Of a stretch of 64,000 bases of DNA, positions 34,657 through 42,170 are shown one piece after another. Source of the DNA: Kribbella sp. VKM Ac-2568 (lineage in GTDB: Bacteria > Actinomycetota > Actinomycetes > Propionibacteriales > Kribbellaceae). The notes under the pieces are model-generated. The model saw nothing but the letters and a program-made list of their open reading frames with translations. It had not been told where the DNA came from and searched no databases. Both the position numbers and the translations under genes were made by a program. The stretch covers positions 124,001 through 188,000 of the forward strand of contig NZ_SLVF01000005.1 in the NCBI RefSeq assembly GCF_004345365.1, given 5' to 3'. Numbering within the stretch: the stretch's first letter is position 1; each line of letters begins with the position of its first letter.

Positions 34657-35694
34657 ATGTCGGTCGAACGCCCGCTCGCGCAACCAAACGATCCAGTGGT
34701 CTTGATGCCAGCGGCCACACTGGTCCTGGGCGGCGACCTCGGCGGCACCTCCACCCGGATCGTGATCGCGGACCATGAGGGCAACGTAGTGGGTCGCGGG
34801 GCTGCCGCGGGCGGAAATCCGACCAGCCACCCCGCGAGTGCCGCGGCCAACTTCGGCCAGGCCATTCACCAGGCACTGGAAGGCCTCGACGCGAGTCTGG
34901 TGCGCACCGCGGTGATCGGCGCGGCCGGCGGCTCGGCGCTGTCCAACCCGGGCGTCCGGGCCCAGTTCGACGCCGCCTGGAGCGGCGCCGGCCTGGTCTG
35001 CAAGGCCGACTACATCGGCGACCTCGAGGTCGCTTTCGCCTCCGGTACGCCGGAGCCGGACGGCACCGTGCTGATCGCGGGTACCGGCAGCGCGGCCGGC
35101 CTGGTCCGCGACCACCGGCTGACCCGGACGGCCGACGGGCACGGCTGGCTGCTCGGTGACGACGGCTCGGGCTTCTGGCTCGGCCGCGAGGCAATGCGCA
35201 GTCTGTTGCGCGCTCTCGATCTCGGCGAGCCGCTCGGCGGGCTCGGCGAGGCCGTCGTGAACGCTGTGCTGCCGGACCGGGAAAAGGACGCCATGGCGGA
35301 GCGTGAGGGGTACGACCGGCTCCGTGACGACCTGATCCGCACGGTGAACGCACGTCCACCCGTGCTGCTGGCCGAGTTGGCCCGCACGGTCGTCGCGGCG
35401 TACGACCAGAACGACAAGACGGCACATGCCCTGGTGAAACGCGCAGCCGAACTGCTCACAGAGACGGTCAGCCGGCTCCGGACAACGTCGGACAACGGCC
35501 CGTTGGTGCTGGCCGGCAGTGTCGCGGGCGAATCGTCCCCGGTCGGCCGGTTGCTCCGGCAGAACATCCACGAACACTTCGACGGCGAGGTGCTGACCGC
35601 CCGCGACGGGGTGGGCGGAGCCACCTGGCTGGCCCTCGGCGTCCTCGACCCCGCGCTGGCCACCCGCTCCAACCACGCCCGCCTGGTCAGCTAG
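34657..35694 (+). CDS. BadF/BadG-type ATPase, probable N-acetylglucosamine kinase
   Basis: 345 residues of the ASKHA (acetate/sugar kinase-hsp70-actin) superfamily. The phosphate-1 loop is GGDLGGTSTRIVIADHEG, the catalytic Asp is expected in CKADYIGDLEVA, and LIAGTGSAAGLV is the phosphate-2 loop. GHGWLLGDDGSGFWLGREAM is diagnostic of GlcNAc kinases of the BadF/BcrA/NagK type. It would phosphorylate imported GlcNAc (or MurNAc/GlcN) at the expense of ATP. The ATG has TTGGAG 8 bases upstream. It is divergent from the SIS-NgcEFG operon and ends at a perfect palindrome. Confidence 0.86.
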   Translation: MSVERPLAQPNDPVVLMPAATLVLGGDLGGTSTRIVIADHEGNVVGRGAAAGGNPTSHPASAAANFGQAIHQALEGLDASLVRTAVIGAAGGSALSNPGVRAQFDAAWSGAGLVCKADYIGDLEVAFASGTPEPDGTVLIAGTGSAAGLVRDHRLTRTADGHGWLLGDDGSGFWLGREAMRSLLRALDLGEPLGGLGEAVVNAVLPDREKDAMAEREGYDRLRDDLIRTVNARPPVLLAELARTVVAAYDQNDKTAHALVKRAAELLTETVSRLRTTSDNGPLVLAGSVAGESSPVGRLLRQNIHEHFDGEVLTARDGVGGATWLALGVLDPALATRSNHARLVS

Positions 35695-35731
35695 TCAGTA
35701 CTACGTACGCGCGCGCGTACGTAGTACTGAC
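35694..35731. terminator. 38-nt perfect palindrome between convergent genes
   Basis: Left half GTCAGTACTACGTACGCGC (35694-35712) and its exact complement (35713-35731), no central loop required. With AGCT on each side (35689-35692 and 35732-35735) and one bulged A the stem extends to 23 bp. It starts at the last base of the kinase stop and ends 8 bases before the YCII-family stop. A bidirectional terminator is most likely. Confidence 0.8.
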
Positions 35732-35739
35732 AGCTCCGG

Positions 35740-36126
35740 CTACTCCTCGAGGACGGAGATCGGGCGGAGCTCCACCGAGACGAACTGGGCCTCGGGGATC
35801 CGGGCGGCGATCTCCTCGGCGCGTTCGGGGGACTCGACGTCCACGATGAACACGCCCGCGAGCTGTTCCTTGGCCTCGGAGTACGGGCCGTCGGTGGTGG
35901 CGCGAACGCCCTCGCGGACACGGATCACCTTGGTCTGGTGCGGCGCGGCCAGCGGCGCGGCGGCGACCAGTTCGCCGCGCTCGCTCAGCTCGGTGAGCAG
36001 CTTCTCCAGCTGGGCGGACAGCGCGTCCCGCGCGGACTTCGGGAGCTTGCGGCCCTCCTCGGTGTGCAGGAACGAGGGGTGGCCCCAGGTCACCGGGTTG
36101 CTGTGGATCAGTAGCAGATACTTCAC
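35740..36126 (-). CDS. YCII/DGPF domain protein
   Basis: 128 residues. MKYLLLIHSN at the N-terminus and TDGPYSEAKEQLAGVFIVDV in the middle are signatures of the DGPF/YCII family, small cytosolic dimeric alpha-beta barrels often linked to ECF sigma factors. No sigma-factor gene is adjacent here. Start is the GTG at 36126, with AAAGGAA 6-7 bases upstream. The gene's function is unknown. Confidence 0.82.
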   Translation of the reverse strand: MKYLLLIHSNPVTWGHPSFLHTEEGRKLPKSARDALSAQLEKLLTELSERGELVAAAPLAAPHQTKVIRVREGVRATTDGPYSEAKEQLAGVFIVDVESPERAEEIAARIPEAQFVSVELRPISVLEE

Positions 36127-36288
36127 GGCAGTTCCTTTCCGTCGGATGGATCTTCGCAGCAGAGGTCGGAGGGTGCCCGGACTTCTCGACATTTCGGAGA
36201 TCCGGCCGTCATCGCAAGAATGTCGACCGCCCGCGCCCCGGTCCGACGTACCGGCCGACAAGCTGATGCCGAACCTAAGGTGAGAGAT

Positions 36289-37128
36289 GTGAACGAGTCC
36301 GATCTGCAGCTGGCCGACGGCCGCACGCTGCACCTGTACGACACGCACCCAGGCGACGACGGCCGGCTCCCGGTGGTGTGGCACCACGGCACTCCCAACC
36401 TCGGCGCACCGCCCGCACCGCTCTTCGAGGCCTCCGACTGGCTGGGGATCCGCTGGGTGTCGTTCGACCGGCCCGGGTACGGCGGCTCCACGCCCGCGCC
36501 CGGCCGGACCATGTCATCGGTCGCGGGTGACGTGGCAGCGGTCGCCGACTCACTCGGGATCGACCGGTTCGCCGTCGTCGGCTACTCCGGCGGCGGCTCG
36601 TACGCCCTCGGCAATGCCGCTGCGCTCGGCGACCGGGTGGAGGCCGTGGTCAGCCTGGCCGGCATCGCACCGTACGACGCCGACGGGCTGGACTGGTTCG
36701 CCGGGATGGTCCCGTCGGGGGTTCTCGCGCTAGAGGCGGCGCTGCGGGGACGCGAGGCGAAGACGGTCCACGAGACCTCCGGGATCGAGTACGACCCGGA
36801 GTTCACCGCGGCCGATCTGGCCATGTTCGAGGGACCGTGGAGGTGGCTCGGCTCGGTCGCGGGACCGGCGCAGGACGCGGGACCGTACGGGCACATCGAC
36901 GACGACGTGTCCTACGTCCTCCCCTGGGGCTGCGACCCGACCTCGATCGCGGCACCGGTGCTGCTCGTGCACGGCGGCGAGGACGGCGTCATCCCGAGCA
37001 GCCACGGCGAGTGGCTCGCCGACCACCTACCGGACGCCGAACTGCGCCTGGATCCGGGCCTTGGGCACATCTCGGTACTGTCGTACGGGGAGGACGGCTT
37101 GGAGTGGATCCGCGAGCAGACCGGCTGA
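36289..37128 (+). CDS. alpha/beta hydrolase
   Basis: 279 residues. Oxyanion strand WHHGTPNLGAP, RPGYGGS loop, nucleophile elbow GYSGGGS, acid in LLVHGGEDGVIP, and His in DPGLGHISVL make a complete catalytic triad. The cap domain (about 145-215) is helical. The GTG at 36289 is supported by AAGG 8 bases upstream. The substrate is not predictable. Confidence 0.83.
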   Translation: MNESDLQLADGRTLHLYDTHPGDDGRLPVVWHHGTPNLGAPPAPLFEASDWLGIRWVSFDRPGYGGSTPAPGRTMSSVAGDVAAVADSLGIDRFAVVGYSGGGSYALGNAAALGDRVEAVVSLAGIAPYDADGLDWFAGMVPSGVLALEAALRGREAKTVHETSGIEYDPEFTAADLAMFEGPWRWLGSVAGPAQDAGPYGHIDDDVSYVLPWGCDPTSIAAPVLLVHGGEDGVIPSSHGEWLADHLPDAELRLDPGLGHISVLSYGEDGLEWIREQTG

Positions 37129-37153
37129 ACCACCGGTTGCATCGCCGAGTCCT

Positions 37154-37208
37154 GGGTACGGAGGTTCAGATGAGGCGATCAAGGGGTGTAATACGTGCTG
37201 GTGGCTGA
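37154..37208 (+). promoter_or_regulatory. kinase leader: 12-codon mini-ORF overlapping the first kinase start
   Basis: ATG at 37170 to TGA at 37206-37208 encodes MRRSRGVIRAGG. GGAGG ends five bases upstream (37160-37164), a strong ribosome binding site. The kinase GTG (37195) lies inside it in another frame. The 35-bp block 37154-37188 matches the block before the second kinase at 29 of 35 positions. Confidence 0.45.
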
Positions 37209-38751
37209 CAGGTACCAGCTGGGCGAGGTCCTCGGCCGCGGCGGGATGGGCGAGGTCTTCCGCGCTGTCGACGAGGTGCTCGGACGTCCGGTGGCAGTCA
37301 AGCTGCTGCGGCCCTTGGACCACGATCCGGCGGCGGCCGCCGAGCGGTTTCGCCGGGAGGCACGGGCCGCCGCGATCCTGAACGACACGCACGTCGTCGC
37401 CGTGTACGACTTCGGTCAGCACGGCGACCGCTCCTACCTGGTGATGGAACTGGTCGAAGGCCGCAGCGTCGCCGAGGAGCTGTCACAGACCGGGCCGCTT
37501 CCCCGCGATCGCGCGGTCGACATCATCGAACAGGCCGCCGCCGGGCTGGCCGCCGCTCACCGGCGGGACATCGTCCATCGCGACATCAAGCCCGGCAACC
37601 TGCTGCTCACGACCGACGGGACCGTGAAGATCGCGGACTTCGGGATCGCCCATCTGGCCGACGAAGGCGCCGCCACGCTGACGGTCACCGGGCAGATCAT
37701 CGGCAGCACCCATTACCTGGCCCCCGAGCGAGCGCAGGGCCGGCAGGCCGGCAAGCCGTCGGACATCTACGCACTCGGCTGCGTGCTCTACCAGCTCGTC
37801 GTCGGCCATCCGCCGTTCACGGCCGAACACCCGACGGCGATCCTCTACCAGCACGTCGACACCGAGCCGCCCCGCCCGAGCCACGTGCACCCTGAACTCG
37901 GCGGCCCGTTCGAGGCCGTGCTCCTCCGCATGCTCGCGAAGGATCCCGCGGCCCGGCCCACCGCCACCGAGATCGCCGCCGGCGCCCTCCGCGCCCCAGC
38001 CGGCACCGCGCCAACCGGCGCGGCAGGCGCAGCCGCTGCTGGACTGGCAGTGAGCGCCGCCACCCAAGAAAGCTCCCCTGCGACGCTTACCGACCTAGCT
38101 GTGCCAGCGGCTGCGGCTGTGGCTGCGGACCAGCTTGCAGGTGGCTCAGGTGGCTCAGCTGGTGAGGCCACAGACATCGCGGCTGCAGACGCCGCCGAAC
38201 CGACTCCGGACGCGGGTACGCCGACGGGCGCGCCTGCGCTGCTGAGTGGAGCGGGCCGGCGGAAACACATCTTGGTGGGGGCTGCGGCTTTGCTGGCAAC
38301 GGCCGCCGCGGTGGTCGCAGGAGTCCTGATCAACGGGGACGAGACGAAGCCTCCAGCGACGATCAACCTCGATCCCTCGCCGAGTGTCGCGCCGAGCACT
38401 CCGGGGCAGACCCCTAGGCCGACGGAGACCTCGACCAACCGGACGCAGCCGGGCGCGGTCAACCAGACGGAAAAGAGCACCCCGACCCGAAGCCCGTCCC
38501 AGCAGAGCACGCCAACGCCTGGCACCTCTCAGAGCGGCACACCCTCGACTGGTACCCCACCACCGGGCACCCAGTCGCCCAGCGCACCGACGCTAAGCAG
38601 CAACACACCCAGCGCGCCGACCCAAGGGACCCCCTCGACCAGCACCGCCTCTCCCCCGGACCCATCGCCGTCGAGCAGGCCGTCGACGAGTACCACCCCA
38701 GAGGACAACCGCCCCCCGGCTGCGAACGCCGCGGGTCCGGGCACTGACTGA
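37195..38751 (+). CDS. transmembrane serine/threonine protein kinase (PknB-type, no PASTA)
   Basis: 518 residues. Kinase domain about 7-270: glycine loop GRGGMGEVFRA, VAVK lysine, catalytic HRDIKPGN, DFG, and YLAPERAQG. An Ala/Gly-rich juxtamembrane stretch leads to one membrane span at about 357-379. The outside ~135 residues are low-complexity Pro/Thr/Ser (TPGTSQSGTPSTGTP), without PASTA repeats, perhaps glycosylated. The GTG at 37195 has AAGGGG 8 bases upstream. The next gene is a paralogue, so the pair arose by tandem duplication. Targets unknown. Confidence 0.92.
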   Translation: MLVADRYQLGEVLGRGGMGEVFRAVDEVLGRPVAVKLLRPLDHDPAAAAERFRREARAAAILNDTHVVAVYDFGQHGDRSYLVMELVEGRSVAEELSQTGPLPRDRAVDIIEQAAAGLAAAHRRDIVHRDIKPGNLLLTTDGTVKIADFGIAHLADEGAATLTVTGQIIGSTHYLAPERAQGRQAGKPSDIYALGCVLYQLVVGHPPFTAEHPTAILYQHVDTEPPRPSHVHPELGGPFEAVLLRMLAKDPAARPTATEIAAGALRAPAGTAPTGAAGAAAAGLAVSAATQESSPATLTDLAVPAAAAVAADQLAGGSGGSAGEATDIAAADAAEPTPDAGTPTGAPALLSGAGRRKHILVGAAALLATAAAVVAGVLINGDETKPPATINLDPSPSVAPSTPGQTPRPTETSTNRTQPGAVNQTEKSTPTRSPSQQSTPTPGTSQSGTPSTGTPPPGTQSPSAPTLSSNTPSAPTQGTPSTSTASPPDPSPSSRPSTSTTPEDNRPPAANAAGPGTD

Positions 38752-38791
38752 TTCGGCCGAGCGTCCCGGCCCGGTTACCCGTGTAGGCGGT

Positions 38792-38846
38792 GGGTACCGA
38801 AGTCCGGATGAGGCGATCAGGAGGTGCCACCCGTGCTCGTGGGTGA
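38792..38846 (+). promoter_or_regulatory. kinase leader: 12-codon mini-ORF overlapping the second kinase start
   Basis: ATG at 38808 to TGA at 38844-38846 encodes MRRSGGATRARG, the same length as the leader before the first kinase and matching it at seven of 12 residues. Its own ribosome site (GAAG) is weaker. GATGAGGCGATCA (38807-38819) is identical in both copies. Confidence 0.45.
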
Positions 38847-40086
38847 CAGGTATCGGCTCGGTGACCCGCTCGGGCGTGGCGGCATGGGCGAGGTGTACCG
38901 CGCCGTCGACCAGGTGCTCGACCGCCAGGTAGCGGTCAAGCTGATGCTCCCGGTCCGGAACACGCTTGCGGCAACGGAACGCTTCCAGCGTGAGGCTCGG
39001 GCGGCTGCGGCCCTGAGCGACCCGCACGTCGTCGCCGCCTTCGATTTCGGCAGCCACGGCGACGGCTTCTACCTCGCGATGGAACTGGTCGAGGGCCGCA
39101 CTGTCAGCCAGGAACTCAAGCGGTACGGACCGCTGCCAGCGGACCGCGCGGTCGACATCATCCGGCAGGCGGCGGCCGGGTTGGCGGCAGCTCATCGGGT
39201 CGGCATCGTGCACCGCGATATCAAGCCCGGCAACCTCCTGCTGGCCGACGACGGCACGGTGAAGGTCGCCGACTTCGGCATCGTGCGCTTCCTCGACGAC
39301 ACCACGACCACGCTGACAGCGACCGGCCAGATCGTCGGCACCAGCCACTACTTGTCGCCAGAACGCGCGCTCGGCAAGCCCGCCGAAGCGCCGTCAGACG
39401 TCTACGCACTGGGGTGCGTCCTGTACCAACTCGTCACCGGCCATCCACCCTTCCTGGCCGACGACCCGGCCTCGATCATGTACCAACACGTCGAGACCAC
39501 CGCAGTCCCACCCAGCGACCTCCGGTCCGAACTCTCGGACGAGTTCGACTCTTTCCTCTTCTGGCTACTAGCCAAGGACCCCACACAGCGCCCCACCGCA
39601 GCCCAGATCGCCAACGGCGCAAGGCCTCCAGTCACCGTCCACCCGACCGAGGCGGCAACCACGGAGTCCATCGCTCTGCCCTCCGAGGCCGACACTCAGC
39701 CTGTTGAAGCGCCACCTTTCGAGGTGTCTCGCCGGCCATCCCGGAAGCTCCTGGCGACCGCGACCGCGGGCGCGACAGTCGCACTCGCGATCGCCGCAAC
39801 TGTGGGAATCCTCCTCGACGCCAACACCCTCAAGGCTCCCGCCACCAGCAACCTCGGCCCCGACTCCAGCGCCACCACCCCCGCCCCCAAGCCGAGCACC
39901 CCCAAGACCACCACCCCCAAGGCGGCCCCAACGCCGTCCCAGACAGTGGCCGGAACCTCAGCAGCCCCACAGCCGACCGCCCGTTCCACCCAGCCCAGCA
40001 ACACCAGCAAGCCCACCAAGACCCCGCCAACCAAGGGCCCGAAGAAGCCGAAACCTTCAAAGCCGCCACACGGTGGGAAGCCTTGA
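38833..40086 (+). CDS. transmembrane serine/threonine protein kinase (paralogue of the preceding gene)
   Basis: 417 residues. Kinase motifs are intact: GRGGMGEVYRA, VAVK, HRDIKPGN, DFG, YLSPERALG. One membrane span at about 305-328 is followed by an outside tail of ~90 residues of Pro/Lys/Thr repeats (TPKTTTPKAAPTPSQ), ending KPSKPPHGGKP. GGAGG at 38820-38824 fits the GTG at 38833 (8-base spacing) better than the GTG at 38824, and this start also matches the first kinase's MLVADRY. The tail is basic, unlike the first kinase's, and could contact anionic wall polymers (inference). Confidence 0.92.
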   Translation: MLVGDRYRLGDPLGRGGMGEVYRAVDQVLDRQVAVKLMLPVRNTLAATERFQREARAAAALSDPHVVAAFDFGSHGDGFYLAMELVEGRTVSQELKRYGPLPADRAVDIIRQAAAGLAAAHRVGIVHRDIKPGNLLLADDGTVKVADFGIVRFLDDTTTTLTATGQIVGTSHYLSPERALGKPAEAPSDVYALGCVLYQLVTGHPPFLADDPASIMYQHVETTAVPPSDLRSELSDEFDSFLFWLLAKDPTQRPTAAQIANGARPPVTVHPTEAATTESIALPSEADTQPVEAPPFEVSRRPSRKLLATATAGATVALAIAATVGILLDANTLKAPATSNLGPDSSATTPAPKPSTPKTTTPKAAPTPSQTVAGTSAAPQPTARSTQPSNTSKPTKTPPTKGPKKPKPSKPPHGGKP

Positions 40087-40218
40087 CGGGCTTGTGGTTG
40101 GCGCACTTAGGGACCGTTGCCGTGGGTCAACCCTCGCGGACACGGGGTGTGCCTGGCTCGACCTAACTTCCCGCCGTCAAGGCGCGCTAGCCAACTGCCC
40201 GCACCACCCCTGCGACTC

Positions 40219-40282
40219 ATTCCAAGCAACAGCTTGACATCTGTCTAGCGTCGGGGTCATATTCCAAGCATGTCTTTGGAAT
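40219..40282 (+). promoter_or_regulatory. ArsR-gene promoter and palindromic operator spanning the start codon
   Basis: TTGACA at 40234-40239 and CATATT at 40258-40263 (18-bp spacing) form a -35/-10 pair, placing transcription start at or next to the ATG at 40270: a leaderless mRNA. The operator candidate ATTCCAA (40261-40267), 8 bases, TTGGAAT (40276-40282) overlaps the -10 box and the start codon. A further half-site ATTCCAAGC lies at 40219-40227, adjoining the -35 box. Confidence 0.65.
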
Positions 40283-40914
40283 CGGCGAATGATCCGCGTA
40301 GGCGGCGGTTGTTGGATGATCCGTTGGCTATTCGGGCGATGGCGCACCCGGTGCGGCTGGATCTGCAGGCCTTGCTGGGGAAGGAGGGGCCGTTGACCGC
40401 GGCTGACGCGGCGCGGCGGCTTGGGATCAGTCAGGCGTTGGCTTCTCATCACCTGCGGCAGCTCGCGAAGTACGACTTTGTGGAGCCGGCGCCGGGGAAG
40501 GACAACCGGGAGCGGCCCTGGCGCCTCGTTTCCACCTCGCAGTCGTGGCGGGACGCGAAGCTGAACCCCGAGGCAGCGGCTGCGGCCGACGTACTGGAGC
40601 AACTGCTGGCCGAGCGAGCCCTCGGCACCCTGGCGGACTGGCAGCAACGGCGTCCCGAAGAGGCCGAAGTCTGGCGGGAGAACGCCGGCATCGGGCACAC
40701 CGGGATCTACCTGACCGGCGACGAGTTGGCCGAGCTCGAGGAGCAGATCAGCGGACTGCTCCAGCGGTACGTCGACGAGCGGCCGATCGACGACAAGTCC
40801 ACCCGGCCGCCGGGCAGTCGCCTGGTCGACATCACCCGGATCGTCACCGTGTCGCCAGCGGACGAGCCCCTCGCCGTACAGCCGGAAGACGAGTCCGCCG
40901 AGGAGGAGAAGTGA
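40270..40914 (+). CDS. ArsR-type winged-helix regulator
   Basis: 214 residues. Winged helix at about 20-95: LAIRAMAHPVRLDLQALLGK, then AADAARRLGISQALASHHLR with recognition helix, and ERPWRLVSTSQSW wing. The C-terminal ~110 residues are helical and acidic; no metal-binding Cys pair typical of ArsR/SmtB is present, so it probably senses an organic ligand. It overlaps the MFS gene by four bases (GTGA) and likely represses both itself and the exporter through the palindrome over its own start codon. Confidence 0.86.
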   Translation: MSLESANDPRRRRLLDDPLAIRAMAHPVRLDLQALLGKEGPLTAADAARRLGISQALASHHLRQLAKYDFVEPAPGKDNRERPWRLVSTSQSWRDAKLNPEAAAAADVLEQLLAERALGTLADWQQRRPEEAEVWRENAGIGHTGIYLTGDELAELEEQISGLLQRYVDERPIDDKSTRPPGSRLVDITRIVTVSPADEPLAVQPEDESAEEEK

Positions 40915-42170
40915 AGAACCTCTGGGAGGTGCTGGCTCGTCAGCGGGACTACCGACTGGTGCTGAGCGCCGGGCTGATCTCGCTGACCGGGGACTGGATC
41001 CTGCGGATCGGGCTGGCGTACCACGTGTACGCGCTGACGGGTTCGACGCTGGCTTCAGGTGGTCTGCTGCTCGCGTCGTTCCTGCCGCTGGTGGTGCTCG
41101 GCTCGCTGGCGGGCGTGTTCGTCGACCGGTGGGACCGGCGGCGCACGATGATCTTCACCAACCTGGCACACGCGTTCGTCCTGTTGCCGCTGCTGGTGGT
41201 CCGCGACGACTCGACCATCTGGGTGATCTACCTGGTGGTGCTCGCACAAAGTTGCCTGCAGCAATTCTTCCGGCCGGCCGAGCAGTCGCTCGTGCCACTA
41301 CTGGTGGAACCACGGCAACTCGTCACAGCGAACGCGCTGAACAGCCAGACCAGCGATGTCGCCCGCCTGGTCGGTGCCGCGCTCGGCGGTGTCCTCGCAG
41401 CGATCGGCGGACTCCCCCTGCTCGCGCTGGTAGACGCCGCGACCTACCTGATAGCGATGGCACTGCTGATCGGCGTACGGCATCGCCCGGAGCGACTCCA
41501 ACTCGAACGTGCCGGCGGCCTGCGACCCGCAGTACTGAAGGTGAAAGCCGAATGGATAGAGGGACTCCGGATCTGCGTAGGCGGCCCGGCGATGCGACTG
41601 GTGTTCGTCTTCGGACTCGTCACCGGCGTCGGAGAAGGGGCCATGAGCACCTTGTTCGCGCCGTTCGTTTCCGCCGAGCTGGGCGGTGACGGTACGGCGT
41701 ACGGGCTGATCACGTCGTCGCAGGCGATCGGCGGGATCGTAGGCGGGCTGGTCGCGGCCGCTGTCGGCTCCCGGTTCTCGGCCGCGAAGATGTGGGGGTA
41801 CGGCGCGGTCGCGTTCGGGCTGATCGACCTGGCGATGTTCTGCTATCCCCTGTTCTGGAAGAGCCTGGCGCCCGCGTTCGTCTGCATGGTGCTGGTGGGG
41901 CTGCCTGGCGCGTTCCTGATCGCGGGGTCGATGACGGTGATCCAGCGGCTCACCGACGACGCCTCCCGCGGCCGGGTGTTCGGGGCTCTCTTCGCCGCCG
42001 AGGGAGTCGCGCTGCTGGTCGGTATCGCCGCCGCGGGTGTGCTCGGCGACGTCGTCGGCATCATCCCGGTGCTGGTCGTGCAGGGACTCGGCTTCGTTGC
42101 CGGCGGCATCGTCGTGCTCGGCCGGCTGCGGATCCTCGAGCCGGCCCCGGTCGAAGCCCTTACTCCGTGA
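40911..42170 (+). CDS. MFS transporter (MFS_3/drug-efflux type)
   Basis: 419 residues with about 12 spans. The A-motif-like loop between spans 2 and 3 reads GVFVDRWDRRRTM, and QQFFRPAEQSLVPLLVEPRQ with LVTANALNSQTSDVARLVG is the conserved region of the MFS_3 enterobactin/macrolide-efflux-like group. AGGAGG is four bases before the GTG. The overlap with the ArsR-type gene points to substrate-induced export of a small hydrophobic compound; the substrate is unknown. The 3' end overlaps the convergent CNNM gene by 11 bases. Confidence 0.88.
   Translation: MKNLWEVLARQRDYRLVLSAGLISLTGDWILRIGLAYHVYALTGSTLASGGLLLASFLPLVVLGSLAGVFVDRWDRRRTMIFTNLAHAFVLLPLLVVRDDSTIWVIYLVVLAQSCLQQFFRPAEQSLVPLLVEPRQLVTANALNSQTSDVARLVGAALGGVLAAIGGLPLLALVDAATYLIAMALLIGVRHRPERLQLERAGGLRPAVLKVKAEWIEGLRICVGGPAMRLVFVFGLVTGVGEGAMSTLFAPFVSAELGGDGTAYGLITSSQAIGGIVGGLVAAAVGSRFSAAKMWGYGAVAFGLIDLAMFCYPLFWKSLAPAFVCMVLVGLPGAFLIAGSMTVIQRLTDDASRGRVFGALFAAEGVALLVGIAAAGVLGDVVGIIPVLVVQGLGFVAGGIVVLGRLRILEPAPVEALTP

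Noticed and set aside
28686-35694. Calling the SIS protein N-acetylmuramic acid 6-phosphate etherase (MurQ)
   Set aside because: The SIS domain fits only in general; sequence features match the UPF0309 group better, so a specific enzyme name is not supported.
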